A program made the translations under genes and the position numbers. Positions 42,526 to 51,831 of a DNA stretch of 64,000 bases are shown here, one piece after another. How positions within the stretch are numbered: position 1 is the first letter of the stretch; each line of letters opens with the position of its first letter. Where the stretch lies: the NCBI RefSeq assembly GCF_009674765.1, contig NZ_WKKF01000001.1, positions 682,001-746,000 of the forward strand. The letters run 5' to 3'. Source of the DNA: Metabacillus idriensis (GTDB lineage Bacteria > Bacillota > Bacilli > Bacillales > Bacillaceae). Below the pieces are notes generated by a model. That model was not told where the DNA came from. It did no database searches and was given only the letters and a program-made list of their open reading frames with translations.

Positions 42526-43677
42526 ATGAGCTACGGCAACCAAGTACAGTTAAACGTGTACCAGCAGCTTGAGGAAAATATCATACCGGTTTCATTTGAA
42601 GAACTTGAAGCAAAAGCAAGGGAGAAGCTTGATGCTAAGCCGTTTTATTACGTGGCGGCATCAGCGGGATCCGAAGCAGCAGGTTCACGAAACAATGAGG
42701 CGTTTGAGAAGTACCGGATTGTGCCGAGAATGCTTTGCGATACGTCGACAAGAGATTTGAGTATTGAGCTTTTCGGCAAAAAGCTGCCGTATCCAATTCT
42801 ATGTGCGCCGATTGGTGTTCAATCAATTGTTCATCCAGATGGGGAACTCGCGAGTACGCAGGCAGCTGCTGAGATGAATGTGCCTTTTATCGCAAGCACC
42901 GCTTCTACATACAGCCTGGAGAAGACGGCAGAGGTTTCGGGCAACGGTGAAAAATGGTTTCAGCTCTATTGGAGCAAGGACCGGGAAATTGCAGCAAGCA
43001 TGGTAAAACGTGCAGAATCAGCCGGCTACAGCGCGATTGTCATCACGCTTGATACGCCGATGATGGCGTGGCGGGAAAAAGATATTGAACATGCCTACCT
43101 TCCTTTCTTACAAGGAGAAGGAATCGGAAATTACCTCGCAGATCCTGTTTTTTGTTCCAGATTAGAAAAGACGCCTGCTGAAGATATGAGATCAGCCATC
43201 ATGCTTTGGGCAAAGATCTTCGGCAATCCATCCTTAACCTGGAAAGATCTTGAGTATTTAAGAATGCAGACGAATCTTCCTATATTATTGAAAGGGATTC
43301 TGCACCGTGAAGATGCAAAGCTTGCCTTAAATCATGGCGTGGATGGAATCATTGTCAGCAACCATGGAGGAAGGCAAATGGCAGGCGTTGTTCCTGCGAT
43401 TGATGCGCTGCCTGAAATTTGTGAGACTGTGCAAGGTGAAATCCCTGTTTTGATGGACAGCGGAATCCGCAGAGGTTCGGATGTTGTAAAAGCTCTGGCG
43501 CTTGGAGCAAAAGCAGTCCTGGTTGGGCGCCCTTATATGTATGGACTTGCTTTAGCCGGGGAAGATGGGGTAAAACAAGTCCTCAGAAATCTTATCGCAG
43601 ACTTCGATTTGACGATGGCGCTTTCAGGGAAATGTTCGGTTGGGGAATTGAATCGGGATATGCTGAAAAGAATGTAA
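42526..43677 (+). CDS. FMN-dependent alpha-hydroxy acid oxidase (lactate 2-monooxygenase-like)
   Basis: A 383-residue FMN enzyme with an AGGGGAG ribosome site. The family landmarks are PFYYVAASAGSEAAGSRNN, APIGVQSIVHPDGE, KWFQLYWSKDRE, LLKGILHREDAKLAL (the active-site Lys) and IIVSNHGGRQMAG (the catalytic His and Arg). The sequence resembles lactate 2-monooxygenase and lactate oxidase, which oxidise L-lactate with oxygen; exact specificity is not certain. A cre site overlaps its promoter, in line with carbon control. Confidence 0.85.
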   Translation: MSYGNQVQLNVYQQLEENIIPVSFEELEAKAREKLDAKPFYYVAASAGSEAAGSRNNEAFEKYRIVPRMLCDTSTRDLSIELFGKKLPYPILCAPIGVQSIVHPDGELASTQAAAEMNVPFIASTASTYSLEKTAEVSGNGEKWFQLYWSKDREIAASMVKRAESAGYSAIVITLDTPMMAWREKDIEHAYLPFLQGEGIGNYLADPVFCSRLEKTPAEDMRSAIMLWAKIFGNPSLTWKDLEYLRMQTNLPILLKGILHREDAKLALNHGVDGIIVSNHGGRQMAGVVPAIDALPEICETVQGEIPVLMDSGIRRGSDVVKALALGAKAVLVGRPYMYGLALAGEDGVKQVLRNLIADFDLTMALSGKCSVGELNRDMLKRM

Positions 43678-43685
43678 CAATAGTT

Positions 43686-43717
43686 GCCGTCTCTAAATCA
43701 GAGCCGGCTTTTTTCAA
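43686..43717 (+). terminator. terminator of the lactate oxidase-like gene
   Basis: GCCGTCTCT / AGAGCCGGC imperfect stem plus a T-run, 8 bases after the stop codon. Confidence 0.65.
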
Positions 43718-43832
43718 CCAAATGGTCAAAATCCAATAAAATTGTATAAAATAAAAATAAATAACCGCCCCCGTATCTTTTCATCCCCCTTCATTCGTTT
43801 AAAAAGCAGAGAGGTTTAAAAGGAGTGAGATC

Positions 43833-44528
43833 ATGCACGGTAACAGGCTGTCAGACTTAGAAAAACGGGAATGGCAAGCGTCCGAAATGCTTAAGTATTA
43901 TCCGAAATTACAGCAATATTGCCAATTTCTTACCCAGAACAAACATGACGGGGAAGATGTCGCCCAAGATGTGATAGTAAAAGCTTTTCTAAAATACGAG
44001 CAAGAAAAACTCAGTACTGCCCTTTTGAATAAGATGGCGTATCATCATTGGGTGGATGTGACTCGAAAAAGAAAGAAAGAATCTCTTGGCGAACTCCCTG
44101 AATTGAGTGCCAGGGATCATGCTTCCCGAATGAATGAGCTGTCTGAAATGATTGATCATTTAATGGCGAAGTGCACCCCAAAGCAAGCCGTTCTTTTCCT
44201 GCTGAAGGAAGGATTTCAATATCAGGCAAGGGAGCTTGCTGAAATGCTTGAGACTTCCGAAACGGCAATAAAATCCGCGTTGTTTCGGGCAAAGAAACGA
44301 TTGGCAAAGGATAAGAAAGAAGCTGATTCCTTCTGGGATGAGGAAGAACGCGAGCTGCTGTCTGACTTGATGTATACGTCACTGCAATTTCAGGATCCAT
44401 CTCCTTTGCTTCAGGCATTGCCTGACATTCTTACATTTGAAGGCACTGAAAGTCCGGCACTCAGCCTTACAAGTGTGCGGCCTTTACCGAGCTTCTCTTC
44501 TTCGGCCTCTCTGTGCATGGCTGCATAG
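43833..44528 (+). CDS. sigma-70 family RNA polymerase sigma factor with a long C-terminal extension
   Basis: A 231-residue sigma factor. Region 2 (EDVAQDVIVKAFLKYE) and region 4 HTH (YQARELAEMLETSETAIKSAL) are recognisable, as in ECF proteins, but the region after the HTH is ~70 residues longer: a Glu-rich part (WDEEERELLSDLMYTSLQFQ) and a Ser-rich tail (SLTSVRPLPSFSSSASLCMAA). The extension might be a regulatory or anti-sigma-like segment. The clpP paralogue starts 31 bases downstream and is probably cotranscribed, which suggests that the factor governs a protein-quality response. Confidence 0.72.
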   Translation: MHGNRLSDLEKREWQASEMLKYYPKLQQYCQFLTQNKHDGEDVAQDVIVKAFLKYEQEKLSTALLNKMAYHHWVDVTRKRKKESLGELPELSARDHASRMNELSEMIDHLMAKCTPKQAVLFLLKEGFQYQARELAEMLETSETAIKSALFRAKKRLAKDKKEADSFWDEEERELLSDLMYTSLQFQDPSPLLQALPDILTFEGTESPALSLTSVRPLPSFSSSASLCMAA

Positions 44529-44558
44529 CCTGCAAAATCGAAACGAGGAGGAACTCCA

Positions 44559-45140
44559 GTGAGTACGATACCTTATGTTATTGAACAGTCTGGGCGCGGA
44601 GAGCGTTCCTATGATATTTACTCCCGGCTATTGAAGGACCGCATTATTATGATCGGGGATGAAATTAATGATCATGTAGCAAACGTAGTTGTCGCGCAGC
44701 TTCTGTTTTTAGCTGCAGAAGATAACGAGAAGGACATTTCCATTTATATAAACAGCCCTGGAGGATCCATTACAGCGGGGTTCGCGATTTTTGATACGAT
44801 GCAATATATCAAGCCTGATGTCAGGACCATCTGCACCGGAATGGCTGCTTCATTCGGAGCAATGCTCCTTTTAGCCGGAACAAAAGGAAAGCGGTTTGCA
44901 CTCCCGAACAGCGAAATCATGATCCATCAGCCGCTGGGAGGAGCACGTGGCCAGGCGACAGAAATTGAAATCTCCGCCCGCCGCATCCTGAAGCTTCGTG
45001 AGCACATCAACGAAATCATCGCTGAGCGCACAGGCCAATCCATTGAAAAAGTAGCCAGAGATTCTGACCGTGATTACTACATGAGTGCTGCTGAAGCGAA
45101 GGAATATGGGATTATTGATGAAATTATTGTTTCGAGATGA
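44559..45140 (+). CDS. clpP: ClpP family serine protease (paralogue)
   Basis: A 193-residue ATP-dependent Clp protease proteolytic subunit starting at GTG 44559, with GGAGGA upstream. The catalytic triad is visible: Ser98 in [10 protein letters not shown], His123 in [12 protein letters not shown], and Asp172 in [10 protein letters not shown]. Oligomer-forming motifs ([26 protein letters not shown]) are intact. Its neighbour is a sigma factor, not trxB or yvcN as for the main clpP, so this looks like a second ClpP. Confidence 0.93.
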   Translation: MSTIPYVIEQSGRGERSYDIYSRLLKDRIIMIGDEINDHVANVVVAQLLFLAAEDNEKDISIYINSPGGSITAGFAIFDTMQYIKPDVRTICTGMAASFGAMLLLAGTKGKRFALPNSEIMIHQPLGGARGQATEIEISARRILKLREHINEIIAERTGQSIEKVARDSDRDYYMSAAEAKEYGIIDEIIVSR

Positions 45141-45147
45141 TAAGGGA

Positions 45148-45183
45148 CACATATCTGCTGTAAAAGCAGATGTGTGTTTTTTT
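45148..45183 (+). terminator. terminator of clpP
   Basis: ACACATATCTGCT / AGCAGATGTGTGT stem with a T-run. Confidence 0.85.
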
Positions 45184-45323
45184 ACGTGAAATTAACAAAT
45201 TAAATTGTAAAATAAAAATAAAGGATTTTGCTGAGAGATTGATTTGCATGATCCGCTGCACAGATGGCTATTATTTCTAAAAGGTGACAAGGCAAGCAGT
45301 CAAATTTAGAGGAGGTGTTTATC

Positions 45324-45401
45324 TTGGATCGTTTAGTTGCAAAACCAGAAGATAAACTACGCCGCTTTTACATCCCAGCAAATAAAAGACAGATAGAATA
45401 G
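45324..45401 (+). CDS. possible microprotein, 25 aa
   Basis: TTG 45324 follows an excellent AGAGGAGGTG ribosome site by seven bases. The product reads MDRLVAKPEDKLRRFYIPAN followed by KRQIE, highly basic. A small hairpin with a T-run follows. The strength of the ribosome site argues for translation, but nothing else supports a role. Confidence 0.35.
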   Translation: MDRLVAKPEDKLRRFYIPANKRQIE

Positions 45402-45625
45402 AAGTCAAAATGGGCCGCAAAAAGGTCCTTTTTTTATGCTCTCATATCTCCTTCGGTATTTCTTAAATTTCCTTTAAAAAATCTTAAGAAAAAGTTTCCT
45501 TTCATAATGGGATAGGCTGGCATATAATTTGAGGAGAAGAGATAAAAGAGTGAATTTAACCTGAATACTGTTTTTATATAAAATGTTAATTTAACTAGAA
45601 TAATAGAAAGACGGGTGAGTCAGTC

Positions 45626-46132
45626 ATGCCCCCAGCAGCAGCTGCAGCAAGCGATCAGACTTCTTTTAACGATATTTATCAAACTTATTATACGGTGATT
45701 TACCGGATTGCCCTGCGGATGACGAAGGATCCCCATTTGGCTGAGGATATTGCCCAGGAAACCTTTCTTAAGGCATTTTTGAAGATGGACACGATTTTTG
45801 AAAAAGAGAAATTGAAAAATTGGCTTTCATCTATTGCCAGGAGAACGGCGATTGATTTGTTTTTAAGAAAAAAGAGAAATGAGATTACCATTGAAGAGCA
45901 GCTGGTAGCGGACGGAAAGGAACAGATAGAGGATACGATTGACTATTCACTGTTAAAAGAAAAGACGAAGCTTCTTGTTTCTAGGCTGAAACCGGATTAC
46001 AGGGAAATCATGACGCTGAAACTGTTTTTGGAAATGAAAGATCAGGAGATTGCAGAGTATCTTTCCTTGAACCTCTCAACAGTTAAAACAAAAATACATA
46101 GAGCGCGAAAGGAATTGAAAGCCGCGCTTTGA
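45626..46132 (+). CDS. ECF-type sigma factor
   Basis: A 168-residue sigma-70/ECF protein. Region 2 is PHLAEDIAQETFLKAFLKMD with IARRTAIDLFLRKK, and region 4 is KLFLEMKDQEIAEYLSLNLS. No anti-sigma gene is obvious next to it: the following gene encodes a two-helix membrane protein of 131 residues, which might fill that role. The N-terminus MPPAAAAASDQTSF is an odd Ala-rich tail. Function likely stress or envelope response. Confidence 0.82.
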   Translation: MPPAAAAASDQTSFNDIYQTYYTVIYRIALRMTKDPHLAEDIAQETFLKAFLKMDTIFEKEKLKNWLSSIARRTAIDLFLRKKRNEITIEEQLVADGKEQIEDTIDYSLLKEKTKLLVSRLKPDYREIMTLKLFLEMKDQEIAEYLSLNLSTVKTKIHRARKELKAAL

Positions 46133-46276
46133 AAGAGGATGAAGCTCAAGGGAGTTCATCCTCTTTTTTAAGGTCTAGTCCCATTTATCAGACATACAAT
46201 GGAAATGATTATCAGAAAAGTGAAACTTTAACTAGGATTTTCCGTATTATCAGGTATAGGAGGGGAGGAAACATAT

Positions 46277-46672
46277 ATGATTTATATTTTCACATTAATC
46301 CTTTATGCCGTAACACTTGGTTTCATAGGACTTGGCATTTTTATGCTTTTCACTGGATATGAAAAAAAGAAAACAATCATTGTCCTGATCATCGCTCTTA
46401 TTTTAGTCATTGTGGGTCTATCCATTAATAAACTTATTCCTGCCTCAGATGGTGAAAGAACAATAAATGTAGACAATAAAGCCGTTTCTGAAATTGATGG
46501 AGGTTACCAGTGCGTCCTGAAAGACGACTACCTGGAAATGGATTTCCGCTATGAAACTGGCGATAAAGCTAAAGCCGAAACGTACTGTGATCAATTTAAT
46601 CAAGGGGAAGAGTATACGATAAACTATGTTCGCGAAGATGGGGTTAATTTGATACAAAAATTGATTAATTAA
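46277..46672 (+). CDS. membrane protein of unknown function, 131 aa
   Basis: 131 residues with two N-terminal transmembrane helices (IFTLILYAVTLGFIGLGIFM and KTIIVLIIALILVIVGLSI) and a small soluble C-terminal domain containing NKAVSEIDGGYQCVLKDDY and FRYETGDKAKAETYCDQF. GGAGGGGAGG ribosome site. The extracytoplasmic domain could be a sensor. It follows the ECF sigma gene by 144 bases, so it may or may not be in the same unit; no match to known anti-sigma domains was recognised. Confidence 0.65.
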   Translation: MIYIFTLILYAVTLGFIGLGIFMLFTGYEKKKTIIVLIIALILVIVGLSINKLIPASDGERTINVDNKAVSEIDGGYQCVLKDDYLEMDFRYETGDKAKAETYCDQFNQGEEYTINYVREDGVNLIQKLIN

Positions 46673-46746
46673 CTTCTAAATTAATAAATACTAAAAATTA
46701 TCGAATTGGATTTTTCCTTCTAATCTTCAGATAAGGGAGTGTTTAT

Positions 46747-46914
46747 ATGATTTGGCTCTATTTTTTGATACCAGTATTTATCATTTGTGCTCTGGCAGTC
46801 TATTTTGAAAAGAAATCCGGGATGTCACTGCCGGATGGAAGCCTGCAAGAAAAGAAATTACATGAAGTTAGTAAACAAAACGGCATAAATACGAATGGAA
46901 CAGGCTCAAATTAA
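46747..46914 (+). CDS. small single-helix membrane protein, 55 aa
   Basis: 55 residues starting at ATG 46747 after AAGGGAGTG. An N-terminal helix (MIWLYFLIPVFIICALAVYF) is followed by a hydrophilic tail (SLPDGSLQEKKLHEV, GTGSN at the end). A hairpin terminator follows at 46921. No family was recognised; it resembles small membrane proteins common in Bacillus. Confidence 0.6.
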   Translation: MIWLYFLIPVFIICALAVYFEKKSGMSLPDGSLQEKKLHEVSKQNGINTNGTGSN

Positions 46915-46920
46915 TACTCA

Positions 46921-46959
46921 AGGGAACTCCGGGAAAGAAGGGAGTTTCCTTTTTTTTTT
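46921..46959 (+). terminator. terminator after the 55-residue protein
   Basis: GGGAACTCC / GGGAGTTTCC imperfect stem followed by ten T residues. Confidence 0.75.
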
Positions 46960-46990
46960 GCTCTCGGTAAGAGTTTAAAAATATCCTTTC

Positions 46991-47030
46991 TTTACAAAAT
47001 CCAAACAAAAATTTACATAAATTTGATAGT
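46991..47030 (+). promoter_or_regulatory. possible PhoP-box-like direct repeats
   Basis: TTTACA (46991), CAAACA (47002), TTACAT (47013) and TTGATA (about 47023) recur every 10-11 bases, upstream of a secreted protein. This resembles the TTHACA tandem boxes of B. subtilis PhoP, but the match is loose. Confidence 0.35.
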
Positions 47031-47090
47031 CATCGACATGGTTTTCACGTTACCCTTTATTTATAGAAAACCAAGTTCAGGAGGAGAATT

Positions 47091-49364
47091 ATGAAAAACA
47101 CTAATTTGTTTCGTAAATTCGGCACATTATCTTTAGCAGGTGTTTTACTGGCTTCGAGTTTTCCGGCAAGTGCTTATTTTGCAAAAGCTGAAACGACAGC
47201 TGAGAGAGTTTTCAGCGGAGAAGGAAATGCTTCTTCCCAAATGATGTCAGGGAAAAAAGAAGGCGATGTATCTATCAATAAAACGATGAAAATTTCCGAT
47301 ATAAAATCAGAAAAAGGCCTTAAAGGCCAAATGATTGCAGTGGAAGGTACGGTGTCTGCAGCAAGCGTGAAGGTTCATGCTGATGCCATGCCTGTAACAT
47401 ATATACAAGATGAAACTGGAGGAATTGCAGCTGTCGGACTTGATGCAAAGAAAGGTCAGCGCGTCCGTATAAGCGGGATGGTTCAAGATCAAAAAGGCAG
47501 TCGTTCATTATTAACACAGGAAACTGTCCTGTTAGATGAAAAAGATGCAGATGTTGATGAGGTAACAGTTTCTCCTAAAGAAGCAGCCTCAAAAGAAGGT
47601 TTGCTTGTGAAAGTAAAAGGTGAAATCACAGCTAAAACCGACGATACACTCACAATTGACGGTGCATTGACTGCCTACGCAGATCCTTCAGCTGGCACAT
47701 TGCAGGATTACAAAACAGGGGATTCCATTACGGCATCTGGGATCATTGCGTTTGATGAAAAGAAAAAGCCGCGCCTGATTGTGAGCAGTCTTGGAGATAT
47801 AGTGAAAAACGAACAGATGCCTGATACTCTTCAGCTGAAAAAGGTGGCAGGTTTCAGTACAGGTGTAACGGACAAAGATGGCGGAGTGGCAGAGATTGTG
47901 AAATACAATCCTGATAATAAGAAGTTTTACGTGATTAATGGAAAAAGCCAAACCATTGATATTGTCAGTTTAAAAGGCTTAACTTCTGAAGACGGCCAGG
48001 AGCTGAAAAAAGAAAAGTCACTTAATATTGCAGAAGCCGTGAACTCGGATACGTTCAAATACGGTGATGTAACGAGCATTGATATCAATCAAAAGCAGAA
48101 AGTGATCACTGCGGCTGTTCAGGAGGCAGACTATACGAAAGCTGGCAAAATCGTTGTAATGGATTATGATGGGAATGTATTAAAAACGTTTGATGCCGGT
48201 ATCCAGCCTGATATGGTGAAAATGTCTGAAGATGGCCGCATTATTCTGACAGCTGATGAAGGTGAACCTAGAGCAGGACTTGAAAATAGAGTGGATCCTG
48301 AAGGCTCAGTAACCATTGTGAATTATGAAACGGGTGAAGTGAAGAAGACAAGATTTGATGATGAAAAAGTGATTGATCGTCATGTTCACATCCGGAATAA
48401 CGGCAATAAAGCAGATGCCGTACATGACTTGGAGCCGGAATATCTTGCTTTGTCTAAAGACGGAAGCAAAGCGTATGTGTCTCTTCAAGAAAACAATGCT
48501 ATTGCGGCCATTGACGTGGCCTCAGGCAAAGTGAAATCAGTTAAATCTCTCGGTTACAAGGATCATTCATTGCCTGGAAATGAGCTGGATGCTGCACGAA
48601 ATAACAAAATTAAAATGGAGCGTCTGCCGATTTTAGGTGCCTATATGCCAGATTCCATTGCCCATGTGGACATCAAAGGAGTCAGCTATCTTGTTACGGC
48701 AAATGAAGGTGATGCGACAGAGTGGGAAGAGTTTGAAAACGTCACGGACTTTTCAGATGTAAAGGACGGCATCAAGCTGAAATCCAATCTTTTTAAAGGA
48801 ATGTCACCGAAAGAAGCAAAAGCGGCTTTTGAAAAAATGAAGCACTCCGGAGATTACGATAAGCTCGAAGTACTGACTGACAGAGGAGAGGACGCTGTTT
48901 ATACGCTAGGCGGAAGATCGTTCTCCATTTGGAAAGCTGACACGATGGAGCTGGTTTATGACAGCGGAAGCGACTTTGAGAAAATAACAGCAGAGCGCTA
49001 TCCTGAATTTTTCAACTGGTCAAATGATGATAGTGCCTTTGAGAAGCGCAGTGCAAAAAAAGGACCTGAACCAGAGGATGTAAAAATAGGCATGATCGGT
49101 CAAGAGGTGTTTGCGTTCGCAGGTCTTGAGCGAATTGGCGGTGTCATGGCATATAATATTTCAAATCCAGAGGATGCTCAATTTGCAAACTATATCAATA
49201 CTAGAGACTTTTCAAGTGAAATCGCCGGTGACGTTTCCCCTGAAGGACTTGAATTTGTGTCTGCTGAAAAGAGTCCGACAGGCCGTCCGCTTGTTTTAGT
49301 GGGAAATGAAGTCAGCGGGACAGTAGCCGTTAATGAAGTGCAGGCTGCTTCGCATAGCAATTGA
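47091..49364 (+). CDS. secreted choice-of-anchor I / YhcR-OB domain protein
   Basis: A 757-residue extracellular protein with GGAGGAG. A signal peptide (residues 1-32, ending ASAYFAKAE) is followed by two OB-fold-like stretches of the YhcR type (IAVEGTVSAASVKVHADAMP and LLVKVKGEITAKTDDTLTID) and then the long choice-of-anchor I beta-propeller (VTDKDGGVAEIVKYNPDNKK, EYLALSKDGSKAYVSLQENN, SYLVTANEGDATEWEEFENV). It has no LPxTG motif or terminal anchor. The family is common in bacilli; such proteins are often annotated with alkaline-phosphatase-like or nuclease-linked roles, but no activity is proven. A PhoP-box-like element lies upstream. Confidence 0.8.
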   Translation: MKNTNLFRKFGTLSLAGVLLASSFPASAYFAKAETTAERVFSGEGNASSQMMSGKKEGDVSINKTMKISDIKSEKGLKGQMIAVEGTVSAASVKVHADAMPVTYIQDETGGIAAVGLDAKKGQRVRISGMVQDQKGSRSLLTQETVLLDEKDADVDEVTVSPKEAASKEGLLVKVKGEITAKTDDTLTIDGALTAYADPSAGTLQDYKTGDSITASGIIAFDEKKKPRLIVSSLGDIVKNEQMPDTLQLKKVAGFSTGVTDKDGGVAEIVKYNPDNKKFYVINGKSQTIDIVSLKGLTSEDGQELKKEKSLNIAEAVNSDTFKYGDVTSIDINQKQKVITAAVQEADYTKAGKIVVMDYDGNVLKTFDAGIQPDMVKMSEDGRIILTADEGEPRAGLENRVDPEGSVTIVNYETGEVKKTRFDDEKVIDRHVHIRNNGNKADAVHDLEPEYLALSKDGSKAYVSLQENNAIAAIDVASGKVKSVKSLGYKDHSLPGNELDAARNNKIKMERLPILGAYMPDSIAHVDIKGVSYLVTANEGDATEWEEFENVTDFSDVKDGIKLKSNLFKGMSPKEAKAAFEKMKHSGDYDKLEVLTDRGEDAVYTLGGRSFSIWKADTMELVYDSGSDFEKITAERYPEFFNWSNDDSAFEKRSAKKGPEPEDVKIGMIGQEVFAFAGLERIGGVMAYNISNPEDAQFANYINTRDFSSEIAGDVSPEGLEFVSAEKSPTGRPLVLVGNEVSGTVAVNEVQAASHSN

Positions 49365-49420
49365 ATGGATATCCATAACCATTCAGTTCAGACTGCAGAT
49401 TAACAGAATAATAGACATAA

Positions 49421-49467
49421 AAAAAGCAGAAGCTCCAAGCCGTCAGGCTGGAGTTTCTACTTTTTTC
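49421..49467. terminator. bidirectional terminator between the choice-of-anchor gene and the BCCT gene
   Basis: AGCAGAAGCTCCAAGCC / GGCTGGAGTTTCTACT hairpin with A- and T-runs outside the arms. The right part overlaps the last codons of the BCCT gene. Confidence 0.8.
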
Positions 49468-50978
49468 TTCGGCTTTTTAACCGGCACTTGATTCATGCCC
49501 AGTTCTTTCGCCTCTTGTGTTAAAGCTTTTATTAAGCTGATGGTCATAAGCGCCATGATGATAGAGAATGGCAGTGCCGCAATGATCATCGTGTTCTGCA
49601 GAGCCTGCAATCCGCCTGAATAAAGGAGGACAAGTGCGATTGCAGCTAAGAATACTCCCCAGATCACTTTCACGCTGCCGCTTGGATTTTGAGAACCGTT
49701 TGTTGTCATCATGCCAAGCACAAATGTACCAGAGTCAGCTGATGTGATGAAGAACGTGCCGACCAGCAGCATCGCAATAATAGAGAGAATCGTGCCCATC
49801 GGGTAATTCTCAAATACACCGAATAGGGATTCTTCTGTTGCAAGTGCTGAAATCTTAGCAATCCCCTCATGCTCAAGCAAGATAGCGGATCCGCCAAAAG
49901 TTGAGAACCAAATAAATCCGATAAGTGATGGAATCAGCAAGACGAATACAACAAATTCACGAATTGTTCTTCCTTTAGATACACGGGCAATAAAGATACC
50001 GACAAAAGGAGACCATGCAATCCACCATGCCCAGTAGAAAATCGTCCAGCCATTGATCCAGCTGCGGTTTTCTTCATTTAAAGGCGAGATGCGGAAACTC
50101 ATGTTCAAGATATTTTGGAGGTACGTTCCAAGCGTGTCTGTGAACAGGTTTAGTGTAAATAGCGTTGGTCCAAAAATGAACATTAACATAAAGAGTGCAA
50201 AAGCTAAAATCATGTTTGCGTTACTTAAGATTTTAATTCCTTTTCCAAGTCCGCTAAGTGCAGAAATAATGAAAAGAATGGTAAATACTGCAACAATGAT
50301 AAATTGAACGACCATGTTTGAAGGGATGCCATATAAGAAGGATAAACCTCCGTTGATTTGAACCGCTCCAAAACCTAAAGTAGTCGCTACACCGATGACA
50401 GTCGCAATAACTGCAATCACGTCAATCGCTTTTCCAATCGGTCCATTTGCATGGCGGCCGATGATTGGTTTAAGTGTTGCGCTGATTAATCCAGGCTCGC
50501 CTTTTCGGAAAGTAAAGTAAGCAAGAACTAGTGCAACGATTCCATAAATGGCCCATGCATGTACACCCCAATGGAAAAAGGTAAATCTCATGGAGTTGCG
50601 AATTGCCTGATCTGTGCCTGTTTCACCAGTTGGAGAACTTAATGCATAATGGCTGATTGGTTCAGCCGCTCCCCAGAATACAAGACCAATTCCCATTCCC
50701 GCACTAAAGAGCATTGCAAGCCAGGTTGGGCGTGAAAACTCAGGCTTATCCTCCGGTTTCCCAAGTTTAATCCGGCCAATCGGACTTACGAGCAAATATA
50801 AGCAAACAAAAACAAACGCGGTAACTACAATCAGATAATACCATCCCAGTTTATCTGTGATAAATCCTTGCATACTGCCTGTGACACTCTCAAGTGATGA
50901 TGGTGCAACAACACCAACCAAAACGAGAAGGGCCAAAATGGCAGCTGATACGTAAAATACAGCTGAAACATTTTTCAT
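49443..50978 (-). CDS. BCCT family glycine betaine/choline transporter (OpuD-like)
   Basis: A 511-residue membrane protein with 12 helices. The BCCT signature is seen: INGWTIFYWAWWIAWSPFVG and IFIARVSKGRTIREF, plus the Trp-rich box TFFHWGVHAWAIYG and GMGIGLVFWGAAEPI. These transporters take up glycine betaine, choline or carnitine with sodium for osmoprotection; OpuD in B. subtilis is the closest known example. The C-terminal tail PVKKPKKKVETPA is basic. The gene is monocistronic. Confidence 0.9.
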   Translation of the reverse strand: MKNVSAVFYVSAAILALLVLVGVVAPSSLESVTGSMQGFITDKLGWYYLIVVTAFVFVCLYLLVSPIGRIKLGKPEDKPEFSRPTWLAMLFSAGMGIGLVFWGAAEPISHYALSSPTGETGTDQAIRNSMRFTFFHWGVHAWAIYGIVALVLAYFTFRKGEPGLISATLKPIIGRHANGPIGKAIDVIAVIATVIGVATTLGFGAVQINGGLSFLYGIPSNMVVQFIIVAVFTILFIISALSGLGKGIKILSNANMILAFALFMLMFIFGPTLFTLNLFTDTLGTYLQNILNMSFRISPLNEENRSWINGWTIFYWAWWIAWSPFVGIFIARVSKGRTIREFVVFVLLIPSLIGFIWFSTFGGSAILLEHEGIAKISALATEESLFGVFENYPMGTILSIIAMLLVGTFFITSADSGTFVLGMMTTNGSQNPSGSVKVIWGVFLAAIALVLLYSGGLQALQNTMIIAALPFSIIMALMTISLIKALTQEAKELGMNQVPVKKPKKKVETPA

Positions 50979-51552
50979 ATTAAAATAAAAACTCCCATCT
51001 TTGATAGATTCGCAGAGGGCTTTACTTCAATTGGAAAACACAAAAACATGCAAAACCAACCATTACATTTCTTTCTTTTTTTATGAAGCAATAGTAACTA
51101 ACCCTTAAAGATTGCGTTAATAAAATACGTTAACTAATCATTCTCACTTAGCTATTATTTCCTCATGAACACTAAGCTGCCTGAACAATTATTCAGGCAT
51201 ATTACATCTGGATGGATGTTTGGTTATTTGTTTGTTTTGCCGCGCGGACATCTTGCTCGAATGCGGGGGATCTTGATGGTTTTCTGAAAAGGCACTTCAA
51301 CAGTATACACTACTTAAGCAGAAAATGTCTTTTCCTGATGAGTCTTTTAACAAAATTGTAATTGGTAGAAAGGTAGGGTGTTTTGCAGGTTTTTGTGTTT
51401 TCGAAGCAAAGCTCTGAGAACAATTCCCCATTCTGGTGGGGTTTAAACCTGTTTTTGTGAAAAAATGCACATGAAAATCTGTAATGAATATTCTCTAAAA
51501 GACAGATATAATAAAAACTAGATTTGCGAACTGTGCTAAAAGGAGATATGAG
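50979..51552. other. intergenic region between divergent BCCT and yhdT-panF genes
   Basis: More than 570 bases without a gene. A TATAAT -10-like box at 51507-51512 lies 41 bases before yhdT. Otherwise AT-rich with no convincing hairpin or repeat. Confidence 0.5.
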
Positions 51553-51831
51553 ATGAAAAAAAAAGAAGATGTGCGTTTTAAGATTGCTCATAAAGAAGCC
51601 AAAATCGGAATTGGTCTTGTTCTTTTTAATTTTATTTGGTGGTTTGGCTTCGCCTATGGGCTTGGTTCAGGTGATCCTGAATCTTACCGGTACATACTTG
51701 GATTGCCAGAGTGGTTTTTTTACAGCTGTGTACTTGGATTTGTCGTGATGACGGCACTCGTCATTATATGCGTGAAATTCTTTTTCAAGGAAGTATCGTT
51801 TGAGGATAAGGAAGAAGGTGATATCGGATGA
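51553..51831 (+). CDS. yhdT: YhdT family small membrane protein (DUF997)
   Basis: A 92-residue protein with two transmembrane helices (IGLVLFNFIWWFGFAYGLG and FYSCVLGFVVMTALVIICV). AAGGAG ribosome site. YhdT proteins are encoded just upstream of PanF, as here, and form the small companion of the pantothenate symporter. The stop codon overlaps the PanF start by four bases (ATGA). Confidence 0.85.
   Translation: MKKKEDVRFKIAHKEAKIGIGLVLFNFIWWFGFAYGLGSGDPESYRYILGLPEWFFYSCVLGFVVMTALVIICVKFFFKEVSFEDKEEGDIG

Larger units (their letters stand above)
45141..45625. other. intergenic region with one very small frame
   Basis: After the clpP terminator the DNA is AT-rich. The only coding signal is a 25-residue frame at 45324-45401. 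A second hairpin (GGCCGCAAAAAGGTCCTTTTTTT, about 45410-45437) may be its terminator. The upstream region of the ECF sigma factor follows. Confidence 0.5.

Noticed and set aside
51310-51591. 93-residue minus-strand frame upstream of yhdT
   Set aside because: It overlaps the yhdT start region antisense, is low-complexity and has no ribosome site.
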